This document shows positions 8,796-17,654 of a stretch of DNA of 64,000 nt, piece after piece. The position numbers and the translations under genes are program-made. Source of the DNA: Gammaproteobacteria bacterium (GTDB lineage: Bacteria; Pseudomonadota; Gammaproteobacteria; Ga0077536). The notes beneath the pieces are model-generated. The model saw only the letters and a list, made by a program, of their open reading frames with translations. It had not been told where the DNA came from and made no database searches. The stretch covers positions 143,322 to 207,321 of the forward strand of contig JAJFJQ010000062.1 of assembly GCA_021773835.1 (NCBI GenBank), in the 5' to 3' direction. Numbering within the stretch: position 1 is the first letter of the stretch; each line of letters opens with the position of its first letter.

Positions 8796-10373
8796 ATGCT
8801 AGATACACAGTTAAAGCCCGCTCAATCACGACGGCAACTCTATGCGATCGGAACATCGGTCCCCGCCGTAACCACCTTGCACACGCGCGGCACGGTTGAA
8901 AGCGGGCAACTATGGTTACATATACATTTACTGCAATTCTCTTTGGATATTTTGACTTGCGGTAACCTCAACCAACGCGCCTGTATATTAGTCGAGGGGC
9001 AAGGTGCGCGTCTGAAGGTTGTGTTGGCGAACAATCATGCAACGAGCCTTGGGGTACGTATCGGTATGCCGCTCGGTGCGGCACGGATCCTGGGTGATCT
9101 AACGGTTCTATCACGCGATGAACGTGCCGAGCAGCAGGCGCTTGAACGACTCGGTGCTTGGGCCTGCCAGTTTACGCCCATCGTTAGTGTCGCACCGCCG
9201 GATGGTTTGTTATTGGAAATCAAAGGTAGCCTGAAGCTCTTCGGTGGGGTCGATGGATTACTCAACCGTGTGCGCCGTGGGCTGCGCGATCTCGGGTATA
9301 GAGTATCGATTGCCATTGCCCCAACACCAACCGCGGCAAGCGCACTTGCCCGTAGTAAGCAACAGCATATAGTCTTTTCCAAAGAGGAGCTGCCCAAAGC
9401 GCTTGGTTCCCTACCGTTAGACGTTTTAAGACTTGAACCGAAGCAATTGGCTATTTTGAACAGTATCGGTGCGCGTTCAATAGACGACTGCTTACGTCTG
9501 CCCCGTGGCGGATTTGGCCGTCGAACCTCACCTAAGGTCGTCGATACTTTTGCGCGCCTGATCGGACGATCGCCTGATCCGAGAGTGCGGTTCGAGTTAC
9601 CCAAACTTTTTCAAAGTAGTCTCGAATTGCCCTGGGAAACTAGTAATGCGCAGTCTTTGAGTGTGGCTGGCGAACGCTTATTGCATGAACTGTCAGGCTA
9701 CCTACGTGCTTGTGCATCTGAAACACGCCGGTTGCGGTGGTCGCTTAACTACACAGACGGTCATGCTATCCATTTCCAAACCGACTTGACCCAGCCAAGT
9801 CGTGATCAAGCGCATTTTGCGTTGTTGCTACGTGAGCAATTAGGACACATTCAACTCACTGGGCAAATCAAACAGATGGCCTTGTACGTTGACGATATTC
9901 GCCCGGAATCGGGCACCCATGAGGGAGATTTATTTAAACAGGAGCGAGAAGGGACAAGTGAAGATTGGCCTAGCTTCCTCGATCGACTACGCGCCCGTCT
10001 GGGTGAACAAGCAGTAAGAGGCCTACAGCGGGTTGCCGATCATCGTCCGGAATGTGCATGGCGCTGGTCGAACGTGCACTCACAGAACAATTCGACACCG
10101 AGCGCTTCCGGTGGCTTGGCATCTGGCGCACCAGAAAGACCGTTGTGGTTGATGCGCCGGCCAATACGCCTACGTGCGCAACAAGGGCACCTAAATATCA
10201 ATGGCCGGTTGCATCTTTCAGAAGAGCGTGAGCGAATCGAAACAGGATGGTGGGATGGCAAGCCAGTTGGACGAGATTATTTTGTCGCGGCTAACCCGAG
10301 CGGTGCTCGGTTATGGATTTATCGAGAGCTTTCGGGAGACAAGAACTGGTATCTCCATGGGATTTTCGAATAG
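8796..10373 (+). CDS. imuB: ImuB, catalytically inactive Y-family polymerase homologue
   Basis: The product (525 residues from this start) has the palm/fingers/little-finger arrangement of a DinB-type polymerase, but the catalytic carboxylates are missing. The first motif reads WLHIHLLQFSLDIL rather than a DxDxFF strand, and the SxDE motif is replaced by LLLEIKGSLKLFGG, as in known ImuB proteins. ImuB acts as a scaffold linking the beta clamp, ImuA and DnaE2. The ATG at 8796 is chosen because GAGG at 8783-8786 is correctly spaced; an in-frame ATG at 8781 overlaps that site. No dnaE2 (imuC) follows: the next genes are tRNA-Leu and rnr, so the cassette is split. Confidence 0.9.
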   Translation: MLDTQLKPAQSRRQLYAIGTSVPAVTTLHTRGTVESGQLWLHIHLLQFSLDILTCGNLNQRACILVEGQGARLKVVLANNHATSLGVRIGMPLGAARILGDLTVLSRDERAEQQALERLGAWACQFTPIVSVAPPDGLLLEIKGSLKLFGGVDGLLNRVRRGLRDLGYRVSIAIAPTPTAASALARSKQQHIVFSKEELPKALGSLPLDVLRLEPKQLAILNSIGARSIDDCLRLPRGGFGRRTSPKVVDTFARLIGRSPDPRVRFELPKLFQSSLELPWETSNAQSLSVAGERLLHELSGYLRACASETRRLRWSLNYTDGHAIHFQTDLTQPSRDQAHFALLLREQLGHIQLTGQIKQMALYVDDIRPESGTHEGDLFKQEREGTSEDWPSFLDRLRARLGEQAVRGLQRVADHRPECAWRWSNVHSQNNSTPSASGGLASGAPERPLWLMRRPIRLRAQQGHLNINGRLHLSEERERIETGWWDGKPVGRDYFVAANPSGARLWIYRELSGDKNWYLHGIFE

Positions 10374-10622
10374 CTAGACAATCCAACGAAACGCTGCTTC
10401 TCGGGACCCGCACACCCATTTGAACCAAAACCACGCAAAACAAGAATCTCGTGCATCCAGCCGTGCTCGTGCCTATAATGCCGGGCGCCGCAACCGACTC
10501 TTCGTCCGTGCACGGATCTCGTGCAATGCCCTAAATGACCTTGAACCGACCGCAAAAGCGCCATTGGGCAATTCAAAACTAGACCTAGTGAAGTCAGTTC
10601 GGCGAACATGCGCTTGTATAGA

Positions 10623-10709
<87 letters not shown>

Positions 10710-10721
10710 AAAGAGGCGCGC

Positions 10722-10750
10722 AATCTACCGAACCCACCACAATGAGTCAA
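10722..10750 (-). promoter_or_regulatory. tRNA-Leu promoter (-35 TTGACT, 17 nt, -10 TAGATT)
   Basis: Reading the minus strand, TTGACT (10750-10745) and TAGATT (10727-10722) are separated by exactly 17 nt and followed by a GC-rich discriminator, GCGCGCC, as in stringently controlled stable-RNA promoters. The -35 touches the rnr start codon at 10750. Confidence 0.8.
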
Positions 10751-12927
10751 TGAAGCATAAGAAAAAGAAAAACCAACACCCTGAGCCGATTGAATCCGAC
10801 TACGAATTTCCGATCCCCTCTCGTGAGCAGCTAATGCGCTTCCTCGAAGCCGCGCAATCACCAGCAACCATCCGTGAACTCGCTAAGGCATTCGACATCG
10901 TCGAAAAACCGGCGCTAATCGGTTTGCGCCGCCGTCTACAAGCGATGGCACGCGACGGACAGGTACTCCATACCCGCGGTAATCGCTACGGTATCGCTAA
11001 ACGGATGGAGTTGATTGTGGGTAAGGTTTTGGGCCATCCCGATGGTTTTGCCTTCGTTCGTCCTGAAGAGCGCGAGGGGGACATTTTCCTGTCCCACGCC
11101 GAAGCTCGGAACGTTTTGCACGGGGACCGCGTACTTGTTCGTATCGGTGGACTGGATAATCGTGATCGCCCATTTGGCAGCGTTGTCGAAATCTTGGAGC
11201 GCGCCAACACAGAAGTCGTCGGTCGTTATTATCGAGAGCGCGGGGTCGGCTTCGTTACCCCCGATAACCATCGCATCAATCAAGATATCGTGATCCCTAA
11301 GGCTGGAAAAAAAGCCAAGACTGGTCAGTTCGTCGTCGCCCGTATCACTCAGCAGCCCGATGGTCGGCGGCAACCGATCGGTGAAATCGTTGAAGTGCTT
11401 GGTGACCATATGGCGCCCGGCATGGAAATCGACGTTGCTATCCGTACCTATGACTTACCGGTTGAGTGGTCGCAGAGCGTCATTGATGACGTCGCCAAAG
11501 TTCCCCAAGAAGTCACTGCCAACATGCTTGAGCATAGAACAGATCTACGCGAGAAAGGTTTCGTTACGATCGATGGGGCGGATGCGCGCGACTTCGATGA
11601 TGCAGTGTTTTGCAGACGAACTGCATCTGGATTCACATTGTATGTCGCTATCGCCGACGTGGCGCATTATGTCGAACAAGACAGCGCACTCGATTTCGAG
11701 GCACGTGAACGCGGGACTTCCGTGTACTTTCCGAACAACGTTATTCCGATGCTGCCGGAAGCACTATCTAACGGGATTTGCTCTCTTAACCCAAACGTCG
11801 ATCGACTAGCCATGGTGTGCGAAATGCGCTTCGACACTCACGGTAATATGGCCAAGTACCGATTCTACAACGCCGTCATTCGATCACAGGCGCGTTTAAC
11901 CTATGAAGAAGCGGCAGCGTTACTCACTACCAGCGGATCGCCCAAAAAAGGTAGCACTGCGTTTAATGTGGTTTCGCTTTACGCTTTATACGAACAGCTC
12001 AAGGCACGTCGCGCAGAGCGGGGTGCGCTTGATTTTGAATCGCAAGAACCATATTTCATTTTCGATTCGCAGCGCAAAATCGAACGCATCGAAGTGCGAA
12101 AACGCAATGACGCACATCGCATGATCGAAGAATCAATGATCGCCGCGAACGTTGCCGCAGCGACTGATCTGATCAAACACCAGTACGCAGCGTTGTTTAG
12201 AAATCATGACCGTCCCGACCCGGAGAGGCTAGCGTCCTTACGTGAATTTTTAAATGAGCTTGGCCTGCAACTTGGCGGTGGGGATCAACCCTCAGCGCTG
12301 GATTTCGCACATACTTTAGCCAGCGCCGCAGCCCGCCCGGATCGACATTTGATTGAAGCGATACTGCTTCGAGGTCAAAAACTCGCGCAATATAGTGCCG
12401 AGAACGGAGGACATTTTGGTCTTGCCTTGGAGGCGTATGCCCATTTTACTTCATCAATCCGACGTTATCCCGATTTATTGGTTCATCGCGCAATAAAGGC
12501 TCGAATTGCACGGCGCAAACAGCCGCCCGAATATGCCGCGGCCGTTGTGGCACTGGGCCAACATTGCTCGATGACCGAACGCCGGGCGGATGAAGCGACC
12601 CGTGACGTGACCGCATGGCTTAAGTGCGAGTACATGGAAGACAAGATTGGTGAAACATTTAACGGCGTGGTCAGCGGGGTAACGTCCTTTGGTGTCTTTA
12701 TCCAGCTCAACGATATCTTTATTGAAGGTTTAGTCCACGTGACTAGCTTGCCGCAGGATTATTATGAATTTGATCCCGTTCGTCATTGTTTGCGCGGGCG
12801 CGCAAGCGGAAACCAGTTTAGTATCGGCCAGGCGCTAGAGGTTGTGGTGGCACGCGTTAGCTTAGATGACCGCAAGATCGATTTTTCACTTAGCAAAAAG
12901 TCGTCACGCCGCAAGCGGCGCAAATAA
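10750..12927 (+). CDS. rnr: RNase R, 3'-5' exoribonuclease
   Basis: The 725-residue protein has a winged-helix start (about residues 20-80), two cold-shock/OB domains, and the RNB catalytic domain with acidic cluster ADARDFDDA and signature HFTSSIRRYPDL. An S1 domain (GETFNGVVSGVTSFGVFI, about residues 640-720) and a short Lys/Arg-rich tail follow. RNase R degrades structured RNA processively and takes part in rRNA and tmRNA quality control. It is shorter than the E. coli enzyme, mainly in the termini. rlmB follows 2 nt downstream, the common rnr-rlmB operon. The start lacks a clear ribosome binding site and coincides with the edge of the divergent tRNA promoter. Confidence 0.96.
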   Translation: MKHKKKKNQHPEPIESDYEFPIPSREQLMRFLEAAQSPATIRELAKAFDIVEKPALIGLRRRLQAMARDGQVLHTRGNRYGIAKRMELIVGKVLGHPDGFAFVRPEEREGDIFLSHAEARNVLHGDRVLVRIGGLDNRDRPFGSVVEILERANTEVVGRYYRERGVGFVTPDNHRINQDIVIPKAGKKAKTGQFVVARITQQPDGRRQPIGEIVEVLGDHMAPGMEIDVAIRTYDLPVEWSQSVIDDVAKVPQEVTANMLEHRTDLREKGFVTIDGADARDFDDAVFCRRTASGFTLYVAIADVAHYVEQDSALDFEARERGTSVYFPNNVIPMLPEALSNGICSLNPNVDRLAMVCEMRFDTHGNMAKYRFYNAVIRSQARLTYEEAAALLTTSGSPKKGSTAFNVVSLYALYEQLKARRAERGALDFESQEPYFIFDSQRKIERIEVRKRNDAHRMIEESMIAANVAAATDLIKHQYAALFRNHDRPDPERLASLREFLNELGLQLGGGDQPSALDFAHTLASAAARPDRHLIEAILLRGQKLAQYSAENGGHFGLALEAYAHFTSSIRRYPDLLVHRAIKARIARRKQPPEYAAAVVALGQHCSMTERRADEATRDVTAWLKCEYMEDKIGETFNGVVSGVTSFGVFIQLNDIFIEGLVHVTSLPQDYYEFDPVRHCLRGRASGNQFSIGQALEVVVARVSLDDRKIDFSLSKKSSRRKRRK

Positions 12928-12929
12928 GT

Positions 12930-13682
12930 ATGGCGGGGCGACATTTTTTGGCTTGGGGCATACACGCGGTGGAAGCGGCATTAAGATATGCCGCCCACGA
13001 TGTACTAGAGATTTGGTTGAGGGATGGCGAGTTGCCTGCCGACCTTGCGAAAATTGAAGTGCTATCCACAGATGCGGGAGTAGCAATTCAACGCGTACCG
13101 TGGAAAACCCTCGAGCGTTTAACCGAAGGTGCGGTCCATCAAGGTGTCGTAGTGAGGCGCCGCATGCCGGCAGGATTAGATCTCGAAGACTACCTCAAGC
13201 TTGTGGCCGACACGTCGTCTTGTCCATTATTGTTGATCCTTGATCAAATTCAGGATCCACAAAACTTCGGTGCTTGCCTACGGATTGCGGACGGCGCTGG
13301 TGCGGACGCGGTACTTGTAGGGCGCGACCACGCAGCACCAATTACGGGTACCGTCGCCAAAGCAGCGAGCGGCGCGCTCGATAGCGTCCCGATCATCGCG
13401 GTTTCGAATTTGGCTCGAGCGCTCGACCAATTACGCAGTGTCGGGCTTTGGTTGGTTGGTGCTGTGCATGACGCGCCAACGACCATCTTCGAATGTGACT
13501 TTAAGCCGCCTGTCGGGATCGTTGTTGGTAGTGAAGCGAAAGGATTACGCCAACTAACCCGGTCCAAATGCGATCATTTGGCGAGTATTCCGATGGTGGG
13601 CCGCATTCCAAGTTTAAATGTCGCGACAGCGACGGCAATTACGCTGTTTGAGGTCAATCGCCAGCGCTCGGCGGACTGCTAG
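12930..13682 (+). CDS. rlmB: 23S rRNA (guanosine-2251-2'-O)-methyltransferase RlmB
   Basis: This 250-residue SpoU-family protein has an L30e-like N-terminal RNA-binding domain (residues about 1-80) and a knotted methyltransferase domain. The three SpoU motifs are visible: DPQNFGACLRIADG, IVVGSEAKGL and IPMVGRIPSLNVATATA. It 2'-O-methylates G2251 in the peptidyl-transferase P loop. Its position immediately behind rnr, with a 2-nt gap, supports RlmB over the related TrmH/RlmB-like paralogues. Confidence 0.95.
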   Translation: MAGRHFLAWGIHAVEAALRYAAHDVLEIWLRDGELPADLAKIEVLSTDAGVAIQRVPWKTLERLTEGAVHQGVVVRRRMPAGLDLEDYLKLVADTSSCPLLLILDQIQDPQNFGACLRIADGAGADAVLVGRDHAAPITGTVAKAASGALDSVPIIAVSNLARALDQLRSVGLWLVGAVHDAPTTIFECDFKPPVGIVVGSEAKGLRQLTRSKCDHLASIPMVGRIPSLNVATATAITLFEVNRQRSADC

Positions 13683-13704
13683 AAACGGTCTTAACTATAT
13701 CCGC

Positions 13705-13727
13705 GGCCGCACTTTTGCATTGCGGCC
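13705..13727. repeat. Inverted repeat GGCCGCA-N9-TGCGGCC around the rpsF -35
   Basis: A perfect 7-bp inverted repeat has the -35 hexamer of the rpsF promoter in its 9-nt loop. It has no T-run, so it is not a typical terminator for rlmB; it may be an operator or a chance palindrome. Confidence 0.55.
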
Positions 13728-13743
13728 ACGGTTTGCCTAGAAT
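13715..13743 (+). promoter_or_regulatory. rpsF operon promoter (-35 TTGCAT, 17 nt, -10 TAGAAT)
   Basis: TTGCAT at 13715-13720 and TAGAAT at 13738-13743 have the optimal 17-nt spacing. The resulting leader of nearly 100 nt before rpsF is long enough to hold the S6:S18 feedback element known upstream of rpsF in many bacteria; I could not identify that fold with certainty. Confidence 0.8.
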
Positions 13744-13847
13744 ACGCGCCCTGATCGATGGTCTGTGCCTATTCCTCGGTCATGCTACCTATTAACTCCT
13801 TGCTTCACCGCAACTGACGGGAAGCGTAATCCATAAGGGGAACTTCA

Positions 13848-14420
13848 TTGCGGCACTATGAAATTGTGTTTCTGGTCCACCCAGACCAGAGCGAGCAGGT
13901 TAATGCGATGATTGAGCGCTACCGCTCGATGATCGAATCTAGTGGTGGTGCGATACATCGCCTCGAAGATTGGGGTCGACGCCAACTCGCCTACCCCATC
14001 AACAAGATCCATAAGGCGCATTACGTGCTTATGAACGTTGAATGCGACGCCCCAACTTTGAATGAGCTGACAAGCGCATTCCGCTTCAATGATGCGGTTA
14101 TTCGGAACCTGGTCATGAAGCGTGACCAAGCAGACATAGAACCGTCGCCGATGGCAAAGGCCAAGGAAGAGCAGGATGCTCGCGAGTTGGAAAATAGTGA
14201 GCGCCGCGAGCAGCAAGCTGCTATCCGAGCGGAGAGTGAACAGGCGACGGCCGAGGAAAGCAATGACTCCCCCGAGGGGTCGGATGTAACCGAGCAGGAT
14301 GACGCGGACGACAAGTCAGAACCGGCGCTGGACGCGGAAGCGTCGGCCGATGCAGAAGCCCCGACCGAACCACAACAAACCGTTGCAGACGATTTAGAAG
14401 CAGTCGCCAAAGAAGACTGA
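13848..14420 (+). CDS. rpsF: 30S ribosomal protein S6 with long acidic C-terminal extension
   Basis: Residues 1 to about 105 are a normal S6 ([14 protein letters not shown] at the start, ending near the conserved [14 protein letters not shown]). The remaining 85 or so residues form a low-complexity tail rich in Glu, Asp, Ala and Ser, making the protein 190 residues against the usual 95-135. The start is a TTG at 13848 placed 7 nt behind AAGGGG; it gives the canonical N-terminus and no ATG is available nearby. S6 binds S18 and 16S rRNA on the small-subunit platform. rpsR follows 17 nt downstream. The tail is predicted to be disordered and solvent-exposed. Confidence 0.95.
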   Translation: MRHYEIVFLVHPDQSEQVNAMIERYRSMIESSGGAIHRLEDWGRRQLAYPINKIHKAHYVLMNVECDAPTLNELTSAFRFNDAVIRNLVMKRDQADIEPSPMAKAKEEQDARELENSERREQQAAIRAESEQATAEESNDSPEGSDVTEQDDADDKSEPALDAEASADAEAPTEPQQTVADDLEAVAKED

Positions 14421-14437
14421 GAATTTGGAGAGATACG

Positions 14438-14662
14438 ATGGCTAGATTTTTTCGGCGGCGCCGATTTTGTAAGTTTACAGCCGAGGGCGTGGTAGAGATC
14501 GATTACAAGGATCTCAACACCTTGAAGGCATATGTGACCGAGAGCGGGAAGATAGTCCCGAGCCGAATATCCGGCACCAAGGCCCGTTACCAAAGGCAAT
14601 TGTCAACGGCGATTAAACGGGCGCGATATCTTGCCTTAATCCCATATTGCGACGCGCACTAG
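14438..14662 (+). CDS. rpsR: 30S ribosomal protein S18
   Basis: The 74-residue basic protein carries the S18 hallmarks [23 protein letters not shown] and the signature [18 protein letters not shown] strong GGAGAG site precedes the ATG. S18 pairs with S6 on the 30S platform, and the gene order rpsF-rpsR-DUF2232-rplI is the normal one in gammaproteobacteria. Confidence 0.98.
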   Translation: MARFFRRRRFCKFTAEGVVEIDYKDLNTLKAYVTESGKIVPSRISGTKARYQRQLSTAIKRARYLALIPYCDAH

Positions 14663-14692
14663 CGCATAACTGCGGTCGTTAGGATGGGTTGA

Positions 14693-15616
14693 ATGCGCGC
14701 GATCGCGACGTCTGCGATGCGCAGCCCAGTGGCCGCATCGCTTAACGCGGCCGCTTACGCCGTTGTTGCACTGTTCTTCCCGCCGATTATGGTCATAAGC
14801 GGTGCGATTATCGGACTGGCGGCATCGCGATTTGGTATTGAGAAGGGCACGCGAGTCCTTGCTGGGGCGACTCTGGTGTTTTCAGTGGCATACCTTCTTT
14901 TGCCGACGCAACCCGGAACGTTACTGCTGCTGTTTGTCGCGTGGGTTCCATTATTGATTTTCGGGCACGTTGTACGAACGTTCGAGAGTCAAGGGATAAC
15001 GATTACCGTATGTGGGATATTCGCTGCCGTATACGCAACGATTTGGCGTCTCGCATTACCAGATGTGACAGCGTATTGGGCCGAGTGGATAGCGAATCGG
15101 CTTGCCACCTTGAATGAGGCGATTACTGACCAGGGTGGAACAGTCACCCTAAACATAAATGAGGCAACATTCGCGGCGCAAATGCATGAAGCATTGATGG
15201 TTGTCGTTTTGCTTTATTGGATAACTGCGACACTGCTGGCCCGTTGGTGGCAGTCGGCTTTATATAATCCAGGCGGGTTTGGTACCGAATTCCGTCAGCT
15301 GGTGATCCCGAGAGTCGTCTCGCCTGTAGCCGCCGTAATCGCGATTTGTACACTGGCACAGGTACTTATGGCTGGGACCGACGGGCTGGCGAGTGACTTG
15401 CTCATTGTGCTGGTGGTATTGTTCGCCTTTCAAGGGCTTGCACTTCTGCATCATCGTGCCAACCTCCTTGGCTTGGCGAAGCAGTGGCTTGTCGGGTTTT
15501 ATATTTTGCTGATTCTGATGATGAGTAGTGTCGGACTTGTACTCGCCTTTGTGGGAATTGCGGACACTATTATCGACGTGCGCCGGCTACGAAGTGCGAA
15601 CAGACCGACCAAATGA
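14693..15616 (+). CDS. DUF2232 (YybS-like) polytopic membrane protein
   Basis: The 307-residue product is hydrophobic, with about eight membrane segments: two near the N-terminus (VVALFFPPIMVISGAIIGLA), several around residues 60-120, one near 165, and a C-terminal group (around 205-300). Its location between rpsR and rplI is where DUF2232 proteins are normally found; their function is unknown. An AGGA site lies about 8 nt ahead of the ATG. No catalytic motif is visible, and a transport or envelope role is only a guess. Confidence 0.8.
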   Translation: MRAIATSAMRSPVAASLNAAAYAVVALFFPPIMVISGAIIGLAASRFGIEKGTRVLAGATLVFSVAYLLLPTQPGTLLLLFVAWVPLLIFGHVVRTFESQGITITVCGIFAAVYATIWRLALPDVTAYWAEWIANRLATLNEAITDQGGTVTLNINEATFAAQMHEALMVVVLLYWITATLLARWWQSALYNPGGFGTEFRQLVIPRVVSPVAAVIAICTLAQVLMAGTDGLASDLLIVLVVLFAFQGLALLHHRANLLGLAKQWLVGFYILLILMMSSVGLVLAFVGIADTIIDVRRLRSANRPTK

Positions 15617-15664
15617 GCTGCCGCCGCAAATGAAATGAATATGTTCGATTGAAGGAACGTTATT

Positions 15665-16138
15665 ATGGAAGTGATACTACTAGAAAAAATTCACAAACTC
15701 GGCGACTTGGGCGATAAAGTCCGGGTGCGAGCGGGCTACGGTCGGAATTTTCTAATCCCGCAAAAACGTGCAGTTCCGGCGACTCCAGAGAATATTGAAA
15801 AATTCGAATCACAACGGGCGGAGTTGGAACGGGTGCAATTGACGGCATTATCGGCTGCTCAGGTTCGGATCGACGCACTTGCGGGTGTTGAGGTAGAGAT
15901 TTCCGCAAAGGCGGCAACGGAAGGGAAATTGTACGGTTCGATTGGAACTGCCGAAATCGCCGAAGCGGTCCAAGCGACCGGCAATGAACTCGAAAAACGC
16001 GAAGTACGCCTACCCGACGGCCCACTGCGTGAGGTTGGCGACTACCAGGTGATCGTGCACCTGCAAGCAGATGCCGAGACTTCGATAACCGTTCATGTTG
16101 TCGCCGAGGAAGAGTCAATTGCCGATTCGGGACATTAG
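15665..16138 (+). CDS. rplI: 50S ribosomal protein L9
   Basis: The 157-residue protein has the N-terminal rRNA-binding domain (MEVILLEKIHKLGDLGDKV, then GYGRNFLIPQKRA), the long central helix and a C-terminal domain with LYGSIGTAEIAEAV. L9 sits at the base of the L1 stalk and helps maintain reading frame. A clear AAGGAAC site precedes the ATG. It lies 48 nt behind the DUF2232 gene. Confidence 0.98.
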   Translation: MEVILLEKIHKLGDLGDKVRVRAGYGRNFLIPQKRAVPATPENIEKFESQRAELERVQLTALSAAQVRIDALAGVEVEISAKAATEGKLYGSIGTAEIAEAVQATGNELEKREVRLPDGPLREVGDYQVIVHLQADAETSITVHVVAEEESIADSGH

Positions 16139-16156
16139 CGTCTAGTGAGCTAGACG
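16139..16156 (+). repeat. Perfect hairpin between rplI and dnaB
   Basis: CGTCTAG-TGAG-CTAGACG forms a 7-bp stem with a 4-nt loop immediately after the rplI stop. No U-tract follows, so it is more likely an mRNA stabiliser, processing site or weak attenuator than a full terminator. Confidence 0.7.
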
Positions 16157-16171
16157 TGGAACGCGCCGTTC

Positions 16172-17578
16172 ATGGTTAGTGACAACGCCGCAATCGCGAG
16201 CGGCCGACGCGATGCGGCGACAGATGCCCTTAAGGTACCGCCGCACTCAATTGAAGCCGAGCAATCTGTTCTCGGCGGCCTCATGCTCGACAATGAGGCG
16301 TGGCACCAGGTCAGCGAGCGCCTCACCGAAGGCGATTTCTATCGGCGCGATCACAATGAAATATTCCGTGCCATTGAGGCGCTAGCCAATCAAGGCAAAC
16401 CGTACGATGTCGTAACACTGGCGGAGTGGTTGCAGAACAACGACCTGCTCGACGCCGTTGGCGGCCTGCAATATCTCGCTGAGTTATCCGAGAACACGCC
16501 GTCGGCGGCCAATATTGCAGCCTATGCGGATATCGTACGAGAGCGCTCGGTTCTGCGCTCGCTGGTGCGCGCAGGTACGGATATCGCCGAGAGTGGATAC
16601 CGAACCGAAGGTCGTTCGGCAGACGAACTGTTGGACGATGCAGAACGCTTAGTGTTTGAGATCGCTGATCGCGAGACGCGGAGTAATCGCGGCTTCAAAC
16701 GGATCAAAGAGCTACTCGTTGGTGCGCTGGATCGGATCGACCTATTGTTCCAGCGTGATAACCCCATCACCGGCGTCGCAACTGGTTTTTACGAAGTCGA
16801 CATGATGACCTCGGGACTCCAACCTGCCGATTTAGTCATTGTCGCTGGCCGTCCTTCAATGGGAAAAACGGCGTTTGCAGTCAATATCGCCCAGCATGCC
16901 GCAGTCAAGGAGTCTTTGCCGGTAGCCATCTTTAGTATGGAAATGCCCAGTGAACAATTGGCTATGCGCATGCTGTCATCCCTAGGAAGGATCGATCAGC
17001 ACAAGGTTCGTACGGGTAAATTAGGTGATGACGATTGGCCCCGTTTAACCCATGCCGTAGGTGTGTTGTCTGAAGTGGAGATGTACATAGACGACACCCC
17101 GGCGCTGTCGCCGGGTGAACTTCGGTCTCGTTGTCGCAGGTTAGCGCGAGAGCAGGGACTGGGACTGATCGTTGTCGACTATTTGCAGTTGATGCAGGTA
17201 CACGGCTCTAACGAAAATCGCGCAACGGAGATCTCCGAAATCTCTCGTTCTCTCAAAGCATTGGCGAAGGAACTAAATGTACCAGTGTTGGCATTGTCGC
17301 AACTCAACCGAAGCCTTGAGTCGCGTACCGATAAACGTCCGGTCATGTCTGATTTGCGCGAGTCCGGCGCAATCGAGCAGGATGCGGATGTAATCATGTT
17401 TATCTACCGTGATGAAGTCTACGATGAAGACAGTCCCGATAAAGGCATCGCAGAAATCATCATTGGTAAGCAACGTAACGGCCCAATAGGGATCCGTAAA
17501 TTGCGCTTTTTTGGTGAATACACGACCTTCGAGAATCTTGCGCACGAGGATTTCTCAACGACCTCGGGAGTGGGATGA
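16172..17578 (+). CDS. dnaB: Replicative DNA helicase DnaB
   Basis: The 468-residue protein has the N-terminal DnaB domain (HSIEAEQSVLGGLMLD onwards, to about residue 130), a linker helix, and a RecA-like C-terminal ATPase with Walker A GRPSMGKT near residue 230 and Walker B LIVVDYLQLM. The SDLRESGAIEQDAD motif and the arginine finger region KQRNGPIG are also present. DnaB is the hexameric helicase of the replication fork. No intein or frameshift is visible. Its place after rplI is conserved. The start has no strong ribosome binding site and lies 33 nt after rplI. Confidence 0.98.
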   Translation: MVSDNAAIASGRRDAATDALKVPPHSIEAEQSVLGGLMLDNEAWHQVSERLTEGDFYRRDHNEIFRAIEALANQGKPYDVVTLAEWLQNNDLLDAVGGLQYLAELSENTPSAANIAAYADIVRERSVLRSLVRAGTDIAESGYRTEGRSADELLDDAERLVFEIADRETRSNRGFKRIKELLVGALDRIDLLFQRDNPITGVATGFYEVDMMTSGLQPADLVIVAGRPSMGKTAFAVNIAQHAAVKESLPVAIFSMEMPSEQLAMRMLSSLGRIDQHKVRTGKLGDDDWPRLTHAVGVLSEVEMYIDDTPALSPGELRSRCRRLAREQGLGLIVVDYLQLMQVHGSNENRATEISEISRSLKALAKELNVPVLALSQLNRSLESRTDKRPVMSDLRESGAIEQDADVIMFIYRDEVYDEDSPDKGIAEIIIGKQRNGPIGIRKLRFFGEYTTFENLAHEDFSTTSGVG

Positions 17579-17654
17579 CGAGACCAGCTAAGGTCACGGT
17601 AAACGCTCCGGCGAACGGTGTCCCACTGCAAGTCGTGCGATCTCTACCTACCTG

